Shown: positions 6,913 through 13,007, numbered from the stretch's first letter. The stretch: DNA of 13,007 nucleotides from Candidatus Methylomirabilota bacterium (GCA_016199025.1 JACQHM010000284.1:1-13007); one strand, 5' to 3'. Notes: a model not told the origin generated them from the letters alone. Numbers and translations: made by a program.

Positions 6913-8014
6913 CATCGCTTCCCCCGAGATGCTGCCCGTACCGGAAGAGGGCCGCCTCCAGCACCTCCTCGACATCAATGGAGCGCATGCACAGCCGCTC
7001 CTCCGCGATCTGGCAGCGTCGCTTCAAGCAGGGGCGACAGGGAATCGTCTTCTGGAGGACGGTGCAGTTTGGCCCGTAGGGACCAGTCCATCGGGGGTCC
7101 GTCGGGCCAAAAAGGGCCACCAGTGGTGTTCCTAAAGCGGCGGCGATATGCATCGGCCCTGAATCGACGGTCACCAGAAGAGAAGTCTGCTTCAACAGCG
7201 CGACCAGCCCTTTCAGGGTCAGCTTCCCTGCCAGGTTCAAGGCCCTGTGACGCATGGAGGCGGCGATCCTGGCTGTGATCGGTCCATCGGCCTCCGATCC
7301 TGTGAGGAGGATCCTCGCGCCGAGCTTCTCAGCCAGGAGATCCCCCAAGCGACCGAACCGCTCCTCCTCCCAAAGCTTTGTCCCCCAGCGGGCCGATGAG
7401 TGAAGGACGACCTTCGGCTCATCCGTGGAGATCCCACTTTGGGAGAGGAACCGCCTGACCCTCGTTTCATCTTCTAAGGAGGTAGCGATAAAGAAGGCAT
7501 GAGGATCTCCGTCGGCCCCCAAGCACCGGGCCAAAGAGAGGTACCGCTCGACCGCATGGAGGGCATGGGGATAGGGGACACTGTGGGTGAGGGCCCGATG
7601 GGCCATCTCCCTGACCGGGGCAAAGCCCACCCGATACCGGGCTCCCGAGAGAAGCGTAAGGATTGCACTTTTGAAGAGCCCCTGGAGATCGATGGCCAGA
7701 TCGTAGGAGCCCGCTCGAAGCTCTCTGACGAAGGCCAGGAGCTCCTGTACAGCTTTGGTGGCATTCCTGGGATCTTTCAACGCCCTCTGCCAGCCCTTCC
7801 TCCCCGAGACCAGGATCTGGTCCACGTCAGGATGCCCCTGGACGATCCCGGCGGCCTCCCGCTCGACCACCCAGGTGATGTAACGGTCAGGAAAACGCTT
7901 CCGCAAAGCGGCCAAGGTCGGGAGCGTGTGGACGACGTCACCAATGGAGCTTGGCTTGATCAGCAGGATCCGCCGAACTTCGTTGAGATCGATGTCGCGT
8001 AGCACGATACCCAT
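6905..8014 (-). CDS. Glycosyltransferase family 9 (heptosyltransferase-like)
   Basis: A 369-residue GT9 protein with the GT-B two-domain plan, acting on the cytoplasmic face of the inner membrane in lipopolysaccharide core synthesis. The N-terminal domain opens with RILLIKPSSIGDVVHTLP (15-32), the family's acceptor-side glycine loop. The C-terminal domain carries DSGPMHIAAALGTP (284-297) and LFGPTDP (301-307), the ADP-heptose-binding signature region. A cysteine set, Cys326, Cys329, Cys334 and Cys342 (PCRPCLKRRC...LC), follows, as seen in many GT9 proteins. It resembles WaaC/WaaF, but which transfer it makes cannot be decided. The ATG at 8014 has an AAGGGGAT Shine-Dalgarno. The frame is open up to 8131, but that stretch is intergenic in character. 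It is the first gene of the five-gene minus-strand operon and its end overlaps the epimerase start. Confidence 0.92.
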   Translation of the reverse strand: MGIVLRDIDLNEVRRILLIKPSSIGDVVHTLPTLAALRKRFPDRYITWVVEREAAGIVQGHPDVDQILVSGRKGWQRALKDPRNATKAVQELLAFVRELRAGSYDLAIDLQGLFKSAILTLLSGARYRVGFAPVREMAHRALTHSVPYPHALHAVERYLSLARCLGADGDPHAFFIATSLEDETRVRRFLSQSGISTDEPKVVLHSSARWGTKLWEEERFGRLGDLLAEKLGARILLTGSEADGPITARIAASMRHRALNLAGKLTLKGLVALLKQTSLLVTVDSGPMHIAAALGTPLVALFGPTDPRWTGPYGPNCTVLQKTIPCRPCLKRRCQIAEERLCMRSIDVEEVLEAALFRYGQHLGGSDDG

Positions 8015-8052
8015 TTCACATCCCCTTCTCCTTGCCCCTTCCCGTTTCACCA

Positions 8053-8082
8053 ACGCTACCAGGGATGGGCCACTCCCGTCAA
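8053..8082 (-). promoter_or_regulatory. Weak candidate promoter for the GT9-led operon
   Basis: On the minus strand TTGACG (8082-8077) is followed after 18 bp by TAGCGT (8058-8053), which would start transcription near 8046, about 30 bp before the GT9 start codon. The -35 is good (5 of 6) but the -10 is poor (3 of 6). It is the best pair I see in the divergent gap. Confidence 0.25.
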
Positions 8083-8145
8083 CGCAAAAATACCTCTCCC
8101 TGGAGGATTTCGAGTATGATAACTTTATCAAGGAGGACAGGTGTG

Positions 8146-8433
8146 ATGGTCACTAAGGCGCCACCGGACAAGAAGCTGACCTACGAGGAGTTCCTGGCCT
8201 GGTGTGACGAGGATACCTGGGCGGAGTGGGTGGACGAGGAGGTAGTGATGGTCTCGCCGGCCTCGGAACGGCATGAGGAGCTCCGAGGGTTCCTCGCGGC
8301 CGTCCTCAGAATCTTTGTGGAGCAGCGTGGGCTTGGACGGATTCTGAGTGCATCATTTCAGATACGGTTGCCCGAGCCAGTCAGGAGCGGCCGCCAGCCC
8401 GATCTGCTTTTCGTTGCCGCGGATCGGGTGGAA
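8146..8433 (+). pseudogene. 5' fragment of a Uma2-family (DUF820) endonuclease gene
   Basis: The first 96 codons match the N-terminal half of Uma2-family proteins, which are PD-(D/E)XK-fold proteins of about 190 residues. Visible hallmarks are KLTYEEFLAW, WVDEEVVMVSPAS, HEELRGFLAAVLRIFVE and the QPDLLFVA strand, which carries the catalytic Asp at about residue 86. The following strand, expected to read roughly DLVVEVxSP with the catalytic Glu and the downstream Lys, is absent. After Glu96 the sequence changes character completely. The start is well formed: ATG at 8146 with AGGAGG at 8131-8136, and an in-frame GTG at 8143 as an alternative. A TATGAT at 8115-8120 may be a -10, with no clear -35. 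Without half of its active site the product should not cut DNA. The frame continues open into the lipoprotein gene. Confidence 0.75.
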
Positions 8434-8467
8434 TTTGGGCTACACCTCCGCCGCCTTCCTGTTTTCC

Positions 8468-8497
8468 TTGACATATTCCCTGTCTTTTCGGTATCAT
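8468..8497 (+). promoter_or_regulatory. Strong sigma70-type promoter for the lipoprotein/mla operon
   Basis: A perfect -35 hexamer TTGACA (8468-8473) is followed after 18 bp by TATCAT (8492-8497), five of six matches to the consensus -10. Transcription would begin near 8504, only about 20 bp before the proposed lipoprotein start. It lies just past the Uma2 remnant and is the best promoter match in the window. Confidence 0.65.
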
Positions 8498-8508
8498 CAG
8501 GGCCTACT

Positions 8509-8516
8509 AGGAGGTG
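8509..8516 (+). promoter_or_regulatory. Perfect Shine-Dalgarno sequence deciding the lipoprotein start
   Basis: AGGAGGTG is fully complementary to the usual 16S rRNA 3' end. It fixes the expected start codon at about 8521-8526, where the in-frame triplets are TCC (8521) and ATC (8524). No ATG, GTG or TTG in frame lies within reach. Confidence 0.7.
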
Positions 8517-8523
8517 TCTTTCC

Positions 8524-9039
8524 ATCGTCTCTTCGCGAAAGCTCGTACGCGCTCTCCTTCCAGCCTTCCTCCTTGCCGCCTGTACATCGGGAAAGGTCAT
8601 TGACGGTTTCTATATCGATCAGGCCAGGGGGCTCAAGGTTCCCTTCCTCCGAGATGGGTGGCGCCGGATTGAGCTTGACAACGTGCTCCTGGCTTTTCAA
8701 GATGAGGCCCGGCAGGGGCTCATTGCCCTCTTTCAAAGCTGCGAGGGAGAAGAGGGGAGGCTTCCCTTGAAGATCCTGGCCAGGCGGCTCTTCTTTGGCC
8801 TCAAGGAAAGGCAGGTGCTCGAGCAGCGCCTCGTCTCGTTGGACGGCTCGGAAGCGATCCACACGCTCCTCCAGGCGGAGTTCGAGGGGGATGAGGTGAA
8901 GGTCTCAAGTTATGTGGTCAAGAAGGTGGGCTGTGTCTACGATTTGGTGTACCTGGCCTCACCCTCCGCCTTCTCCAATGGCCTCCCCGATTTCGAGCGG
9001 TTCGTTCGCGGGTGGGAGCTTCGAGGGCGGGAACCATGA
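8524..9039 (+). CDS. Predicted lipoprotein of the Mla-type operon, apparent ATC start
   Basis: From the ATC at 8524 the product is 171 residues. It begins with a textbook lipoprotein signal peptide: basic n-region (VSSRKLVR), hydrophobic core (ALLPAFLL) and lipobox LAAC with Cys20. Thr follows the Cys, so by the E. coli rule it would go to the outer membrane. The mature part (about 152 residues) has GFYIDQARGLKVPFLRDGWR near its start, then alternating strands and helices. This is vaguely PsbP-like, but I recognise no family. No canonical start codon fits between the Shine-Dalgarno (8509-8516) and the signal peptide. Either ATC is used, or the base call is wrong, or the gene is damaged. The same frame also continues from the Uma2 remnant. 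Its TGA overlaps the mlaE ATG (ATGA, 9036-9039), so a part in lipid transport is inferred from context. Confidence 0.72.
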   Translation: MVSSRKLVRALLPAFLLAACTSGKVIDGFYIDQARGLKVPFLRDGWRRIELDNVLLAFQDEARQGLIALFQSCEGEEGRLPLKILARRLFFGLKERQVLEQRLVSLDGSEAIHTLLQAEFEGDEVKVSSYVVKKVGCVYDLVYLASPSAFSNGLPDFERFVRGWELRGREP

Positions 9040-9821
9040 GGCGGCTTCTGCTCCATCTAGGGGACCAGGCCACCTCCTTCATCGGCGCGGTCGGCGGGGT
9101 CTCCCTCCTCGCCTTCCAGGCCTTTTACTATGCCGCCCTCCCCCCCTACAGCTTCAGGCTGATCTTAAGGCAGCTCGACTACATCGGCGTGAAATCTCTC
9201 TCCATCATCGGCGTTGCTGCCGTCTTTACCGGGCTGGTCCTGGCCTTGCAAACCGTCTACGGGTTGGCCCGGTTTGGAGCGAAAGCCTATGTGGGGATCA
9301 TCGTCGGCCTCTCCATGGTGAGGGAATTAGGCCCGGTCCTGACCGCCCTCCTGGTGGGAGGACGGGTCGGGTCGGGGATCACGGCGGAGCTGGGGTCTAT
9401 GAAGGTCACCGAGCAGATCGACGCCATGAGGGCCCTGGGCACGAGCCCCATCAAGAAGCTGGTCGTCCCCAAGGTCCTCGGCACCATGCTGGTCCTCCCG
9501 CTCTTGACCGTTGTGGCCAGCGTCGTAGGAATCCTGGGCGGGATGGTGATCTCCCTGTACGAGTTCCACGTGGACCCCCACCTCTACATGAACTCCGTCT
9601 TGAGGAGCCTGAAAGTCGCCGATCTCTTAAGCGGCACGGGGAAGACCGTCTTCTTCGGCTTCATCATTGCCATCGTGGGGTGCTATCAGGGCCTAGAGGT
9701 GAAAGGGGGGACGGAGGGGTTGGGAAGGGCCACCACCACCACCGTCGTGACCTCCTCGGTCCTGATCCTGATCTCCGACTTTTTCCTGACCAAGTTCTTC
9801 TGGTGGCTGGAGGGCTGGTAG
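9036..9821 (+). CDS. mlaE: MlaE-family ABC transporter permease (phospholipid/lipid transport)
   Basis: A 261-residue inner-membrane permease of the MlaE/TrgD family. It is full length, with about five to six membrane segments after an amphipathic N-terminal helix. The conserved core is clear: TVYGLARFGAKAYVG (73-87), MVRELGPVLTALLVGGRVGS (95-113 region), ITAELGSMKVTEQIDAM (115-131) and the LGTSPIKKLVVPKVLG coupling region (134-149). In E. coli MlaE dimerises and works with MlaF, MlaB and the MlaD hexamer to move phospholipid between membranes. The ATG at 9036 is coupled to the lipoprotein stop; an upstream in-frame GTG at 9012 is less likely, since it adds a non-conserved eight residues. GAGGGCGGG precedes the ATG. 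One base separates its stop from the mlaF start. Confidence 0.96.
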   Translation: MRRLLLHLGDQATSFIGAVGGVSLLAFQAFYYAALPPYSFRLILRQLDYIGVKSLSIIGVAAVFTGLVLALQTVYGLARFGAKAYVGIIVGLSMVRELGPVLTALLVGGRVGSGITAELGSMKVTEQIDAMRALGTSPIKKLVVPKVLGTMLVLPLLTVVASVVGILGGMVISLYEFHVDPHLYMNSVLRSLKVADLLSGTGKTVFFGFIIAIVGCYQGLEVKGGTEGLGRATTTTVVTSSVLILISDFFLTKFFWWLEGW

Positions 9822-9822
9822 C

Positions 9823-10566
9823 TTGGAAGTCCCTATCGTTGAGCTGAGACAGGTCTCGAAGACCTTCGAGGATGTCCGGGTGCTGGACGCCCTGGATCTC
9901 ACCGTTCTGCCGGGAGAGATTCTGACCATCATCGGGGGGAGCGGCACGGGGAAGACCGTCCTCTTAAGGATCATCCTCGGCCTGATCAAGCCCGATTCGG
10001 GCCAGGTTCTGATTGAAGGGACGGACATCGCCCCGATGCGCGAGGGGAAGCTCCTCAAGGTCCGGAGGAAGTTGGGGATGGTCTTCCAGGGCTCTGCCCT
10101 CTTCGATTCGTTGAGCGTCGGGGAGAACGTGGCCTATGCCCTCCGAGAGCATACCAGGTTGTCGGAGGTGGAGATTCGGGAACGGGTCCGGGAGGCTTTA
10201 GCCCTGGTCGGCCTCGAGGGGATTGAGGAGAAGGAACCGGCGGAGCTTTCGGGCGGGATGCGGAAACGGGTGGCCATCGCCAGGGCCATTGCCTTGGTTC
10301 CGAAGATCCTCCTCTATGACGAGCCCACGACAGGTCTCGATCCCTCCAACGTGGAGAAGATCAATGAACTGATCCTGGATCTGAATCGGAAGCTGGACGT
10401 GACCTCCATCGTGGTCACCCACGACTTAAAGAGCGCTTTCAGGATCTCGGACCGGATCGCCCTCTTGTCCCAGGGGAAGATCGCTGCCATCGGGACGCCC
10501 TCAGAGATCGAGCGTTCGAGGTCCTCGTTGGTCCGGGAGTTCATCGCCGGTGCCCTTGGCTTTTGA
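9823..10566 (+). CDS. mlaF: MlaF-family ABC transporter ATPase
   Basis: A 247-residue cytoplasmic ATPase with all ABC motifs: Walker A GGSGTGKT (38-45), Q-loop Gln89 (VFQGSALFDSLSVGENV), signature LSGGMRKRVAIARA (142-155), Walker B ILLYDEP (162-168) and the switch His200 (VVTHD). The FQGSALFDSLSV stretch and LSGGMRKRV are typical of the MlaF/Ttg2A branch. It should power MlaE-mediated lipid transfer. Translation starts at TTG (9823), with GGAGGG at 9809-9814 about 8 bases upstream inside the end of mlaE. No ATG is available nearby, so the TTG is the most reasonable start. A 60-bp gap with a short tandem array follows before mlaD. Confidence 0.96.
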   Translation: MEVPIVELRQVSKTFEDVRVLDALDLTVLPGEILTIIGGSGTGKTVLLRIILGLIKPDSGQVLIEGTDIAPMREGKLLKVRRKLGMVFQGSALFDSLSVGENVAYALREHTRLSEVEIRERVREALALVGLEGIEEKEPAELSGGMRKRVAIARAIALVPKILLYDEPTTGLDPSNVEKINELILDLNRKLDVTSIVVTHDLKSAFRISDRIALLSQGKIAAIGTPSEIERSRSSLVREFIAGALGF

Positions 10567-10580
10567 GGGGGGTCATCTGA

Positions 10581-10615
10581 CAATTGGCAATTGACAATTG
10601 ACAATTGGCAATTGG
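10581..10615 (+). repeat. Five-copy 7-bp palindromic tandem array (CAATTGR)
   Basis: CAATTG occurs at 10581, 10588, 10595, 10602 and 10609, exactly every 7 bp, each followed by one purine (G, A, A, G, G). Every unit is itself a 6-bp palindrome, so the array can fold in several registers. It fills most of the 60-bp gap between mlaF and mlaD and ends about 10 bp before the mlaD start, just ahead of its Shine-Dalgarno. Confidence 0.9.
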
Positions 10616-10626
10616 GAGAGAGAAGG

Positions 10627-11724
10627 ATGGCGGAGAAGGAAACGGGTCTTAAGCTCAGGGTGGGTTTTTTCGTCCTCTTAGGCCTTGTCCTCTTCGTGGC
10701 CTTCGTCTTGGCCATTGGCGGCCAGAGCCGCCTGTTTCAGGAGCGTTACACGTTGAAGGCGGCCTTCTCCGACGTGGGAGGAATCGTTGTGGGGGCACCC
10801 GCCCGGTTGGCAGGGGTGACGGTGGGGACGGTGAGCGGCATGTCCTTTAGCACGGATCCGACCCAGAAGAAGATCGTCCTCACCTTGAGCCTCGACAGGG
10901 GAGTCCAGGACCGGATTCGGGAGGATTCCTTGGCCAGTATCGGGACCATCGGCCTCGTGGGGGACAAGATCCTGGAGATCACCGTGGGAAGTCCCGAGAA
11001 ACAGATCCTCCCGGCCGGGAGCTTCCTTCAGACCATGGATCCGGTGGACTATTCCAAGTTTGTCATGAAGGGGGATCAGATCCTGGACAACGTGGTCAAG
11101 ATTACCGCCTCCCTCGACAAGCTCCTGGGGGGATTGGGGGGCGGAAAGATCACGGAGGAGGCGGCGGGCTCTCTCAAGTCCCTCCGGAGGACCCTCTCTC
11201 AAGTCGAGCAGGGAAAGGGATTGCTCCACGAGTTAATCTATGATGAGAGGGCGAAGAGGCTCGTGGACGACCTAGGCCAGACCTCCGCCTCCTTGAAGAA
11301 GATCGTCTCTGCCGTCGAGGAGGGCGATGGGCTCCTCCATGCCTTGATCTACGGCAAAGAGGATCCGCTCCTGGAGAGGCTTTCCAAGACCGTCGCCTCC
11401 CTCGAGGAGAGCGCTTTAAGCCTCCGCCGGGCCTCGGCGGCCGTCGAGCACCTGCTGACGCGGGCTGAGAAGCAGGAGGGGCTATTGCAGACTCTCCTCT
11501 TCGACCCGAAGGGGAAAGAGATCATCGACGATCTTCGGGCGGTTTCCAGCGATTTAAAGACGGTGGCCGAGAAACTCGCGAAGGGCGATGGGACATTAGG
11601 GGCCCTCCTGGACGATCCCACCCTCTATGAGGATCTCTCCTCGCTCCTCCGCGGAGCCCAGAGAAGCGCGATCCTTCGCGTCCTCATCCGCTCCAGCGTG
11701 AAAAGGGGATCGGCGGGGCAATGA
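10627..11724 (+). CDS. mlaD: MlaD-family MCE protein with extended repeat-bearing C-terminus
   Basis: A 365-residue MCE-domain protein, clearly longer than E. coli MlaD (about 180). An N-terminal membrane anchor spans about 11-31 (RVGFFVLLGLVLFVAFVLAI). The MCE domain covers about 40-121 (YTLKAAFSDVGGIVVGAPAR, LAGVTVGTVSGM, ... LVGDKILEITVGS) and should form the periplasmic hexameric ring around the lipid channel. Residues 145-355 are helical with a recurring motif: GKGLLHELIYD (196-206), GDGLLHALIYG (233-243), QEGLLQTLLFD (283-293) and GDGTLGALLDD (320-330), each followed by a long amphipathic helix. The frame is open from 10591, but that part translates the tandem array. The ATG at 10627 has GGGAGAG upstream. 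Its TGA overlaps the next gene's ATG (ATGA, 11721-11724). Confidence 0.94.
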   Translation: MAEKETGLKLRVGFFVLLGLVLFVAFVLAIGGQSRLFQERYTLKAAFSDVGGIVVGAPARLAGVTVGTVSGMSFSTDPTQKKIVLTLSLDRGVQDRIREDSLASIGTIGLVGDKILEITVGSPEKQILPAGSFLQTMDPVDYSKFVMKGDQILDNVVKITASLDKLLGGLGGGKITEEAAGSLKSLRRTLSQVEQGKGLLHELIYDERAKRLVDDLGQTSASLKKIVSAVEEGDGLLHALIYGKEDPLLERLSKTVASLEESALSLRRASAAVEHLLTRAEKQEGLLQTLLFDPKGKEIIDDLRAVSSDLKTVAEKLAKGDGTLGALLDDPTLYEDLSSLLRGAQRSAILRVLIRSSVKRGSAGQ

Positions 11725-13007
11725 CCTCTAGGAAGAGGTTCCTCATCCTCCACGGCCACTTCTATCAGCCTCCCAGGGAGAACCCCTGGACGGGGGCGAT
11801 TCAGGAACAGGGGTCGGCGTATCCGTTCCATGACTGGAACGAGCGGATCGCCGCCGAGTGCTACACCCCGAATGCCTTCTCCCGGGTCCTGGACGGCGGG
11901 GGGCGCATCTTGAAGATCGTGAACAACTATGTCTCCATCAGCTTTAACGTCGGCCCCACCCTCTTCTCGTGGCTTCAAAGGCATGCCCCTGAAACCTACC
12001 GGAGGATCCTGGAGGCCAACGCCGAGAGCATGAAGCGTTTAGGCTATGGGAATGCCATCGCCCAGGCCTATCATCACGCGATCTTTCCGCTGGCAAACGC
12101 CAGGGACAAAAGAACCGAGGTTCTCTGGGGGATAGAGGATTTCAAGGCCCATTTCGGCCGGGATCCTTCGGCCCTGTGGCTCCCCGAGACGGCCGTGGAC
12201 TATCCGACGTTACGCACCCTGGCCGAGGCCGGGATGCGCTTCGTCCTCCTCTCCCCTTCCCAGGCGAGGCGTTTCCGCCGTCTCGGGGAGAAAACATGGA
12301 CGGAGGCCAGGAAGGGGCTCGATCCCCGAAGGCCATACCGCTGTTTTGTGAAGGATGAGGAAGGACGGACGCTCGATCAGTTCATCGATGTCTTCTTTTA
12401 CGAGCCGGCGATCTCCAGGGCCATGAGCTTCGAGCATCTCCTGCGGAATGCTGGGGATCTGGCCGGCAGGATCGAGGCGGCGTATCTTCCTAGAGGGGAG
12501 GGGGACCAGGTGGTGGTGGTGGCGACGGATGGTGAAACCTTTGGCCACCACGAGCCCTTCGCCGACATGTGCCTGGCGTATCTTTTCGCCGCCGAGGCCC
12601 CGAAACGAGGGATCACGGTCACGAACCTGGGCGCCTATCTCCAGGGACATCCACCGGCCTATGAGGTGGAAATCGAGGAGCGAACCGCCTGGAGCTGCCC
12701 CCACCAGCTCGGCCGCTGGAAGGAGGACTGCGGCTGCTCCACCGGCGGGAAGGCGGGATGGCAGCAGCGCTGGAGGACCCCCCTCCGGCGGGGTCTGGAT
12801 CGTCTTCGGGACGAGCTGGCCCTGATCTTCGCGGTGGAAGGGGAGAAGCTCTTGAAGGACATCTGGGCGGCCAGGGACGACTATATCCAGGTGGTCCTAA
12901 ATCGGGGCCCTTCCTCGGTGGATCAGTTTTTCCTCCATCATCAGGTGAAGCCCTTGTCCTTCGAGGAGCGCTCCAGGGCCCTCCGCCTCCTGGAGATGGA
13001 GCGCCAC
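11721..13007 (+). CDS. Glycoside hydrolase family 57 protein with DUF3536-like region (partial)
   Basis: An open frame of 429 codons runs off the window end without a stop. The start HGHFYQPPRENPW (11-23) and the core are typical of GH57, a family of retaining alpha-amylases, 4-alpha-glucanotransferases and branching enzymes. The expected nucleophile is Glu156 in LWLPETAVD and the acid/base Asp270 in VATDGETFGHH. YHHAIFPLA (117-125) is also conserved. A cysteine/histidine patch, WSCPHQLGRWKEDCGC (324-339), matches what I recall of the GH57 subgroup carrying DUF3536, whose members are usually about 800 residues, so roughly the second half is missing here. There is no signal peptide, so it should be cytoplasmic. 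Substrate is unknown. The ATG at 11721 overlaps the mlaD stop, implying coupled translation with the lipid-transport operon. Confidence 0.9.
   Translation, partial: MTSRKRFLILHGHFYQPPRENPWTGAIQEQGSAYPFHDWNERIAAECYTPNAFSRVLDGGGRILKIVNNYVSISFNVGPTLFSWLQRHAPETYRRILEANAESMKRLGYGNAIAQAYHHAIFPLANARDKRTEVLWGIEDFKAHFGRDPSALWLPETAVDYPTLRTLAEAGMRFVLLSPSQARRFRRLGEKTWTEARKGLDPRRPYRCFVKDEEGRTLDQFIDVFFYEPAISRAMSFEHLLRNAGDLAGRIEAAYLPRGEGDQVVVVATDGETFGHHEPFADMCLAYLFAAEAPKRGITVTNLGAYLQGHPPAYEVEIEERTAWSCPHQLGRWKEDCGCSTGGKAGWQQRWRTPLRRGLDRLRDELALIFAVEGEKLLKDIWAARDDYIQVVLNRGPSSVDQFFLHHQVKPLSFEERSRALRLLEMERH

Noticed and set aside
8115..8120. TATGAT as a promoter -10 for the Uma2 fragment
   Set aside because: No acceptable -35 hexamer at 16-18 bp upstream and no extended -10; noted only within the pseudogene entry.
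8348..8770. 140-codon plus-strand ORF in another frame across the Uma2/lipoprotein junction
   Set aside because: Considered as a possible true product of the junction, but it lacks Uma2 similarity and lipobox and is Ser/Pro-rich, whereas the other frame gives both.
9012..9035. GTG at 9012 as the mlaE start
   Set aside because: The ATG at 9036 overlaps the lipoprotein stop as ATGA, has a purine-rich ribosome site and fits the family's N-terminus; the extra eight residues are not conserved-looking.
8912..9847. 311-codon plus-strand ORF overlapping mlaE
   Set aside because: It is a frame-shifted reading of mlaE, rich in Arg/Gly/His, without membrane segments.
10581..10615. CAATTG array as a CRISPR array
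   Set aside because: The period is 7 bp with single-base spacers; no 23-47 bp repeats or unique spacers and no cas genes.

Overview
The window reads as a chromosomal segment of a GC-rich, double-membraned (Gram-negative type) bacterium. The evidence is a lipid-transport operon of the Mla type, a heptosyltransferase-like glycosyltransferase, a lipoprotein signal peptide, dense gene packing with ATGA stop/start overlaps, and GC-rich palindromic repeats in the gaps. The combination of MlaE/F/D with a DUF3536-type GH57 protein and a Memo protein suggests a Desulfobacterota- or Nitrospirota-like lineage. That placement is an inference from gene content only. No rRNA, tRNA, CRISPR array or insertion sequence was seen.

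Left part, minus strand (1-2590). A VOC-family (glyoxalase-fold) protein lies downstream of an IlvD/Edd-family [2Fe-2S] dehydratase that resembles L-arabinonate-type sugar-acid dehydratases. The two are separated by 121 bp holding a long C/G-rich inverted repeat. A further cluster of palindromes fills 1-190, and a 217-bp gap precedes the dehydratase.

Middle part, minus strand (2591-8014). Five tightly packed genes are read from right to left: a GT9 glycosyltransferase, an NAD-dependent nucleotide-sugar epimerase, a winged-helix plus PD-(D/E)XK nuclease-like protein, a Memo-family protein (AmrB), and a polytopic membrane protein with GT-C-like features. Neighbouring genes overlap or are 8 bp apart, so this is very probably one operon. 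Three of the five point to surface glycan synthesis; the nuclease-like and Memo proteins are unexpected companions.

Right part, plus strand (8146-13007). After a divergent gap comes the 5' half of a Uma2-type nuclease gene, which lacks the second half of its active site. It runs in frame, without a stop, into a lipoprotein gene. The lipoprotein has its own near-consensus promoter and Shine-Dalgarno sequence but no ATG, GTG or TTG at the expected start; the best-placed codon is ATC. It is translationally coupled to mlaE, followed by mlaF (TTG start), a 7-bp palindromic tandem array, mlaD (with a repeated C-terminal region), and a coupled GH57/DUF3536 gene cut by the window end. MlaE is the permease, MlaF the ATPase and MlaD the inner-membrane-anchored MCE ring protein, so the operon should move lipid between the membranes. 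The lipoprotein is a plausible extra periplasmic or outer-membrane part.
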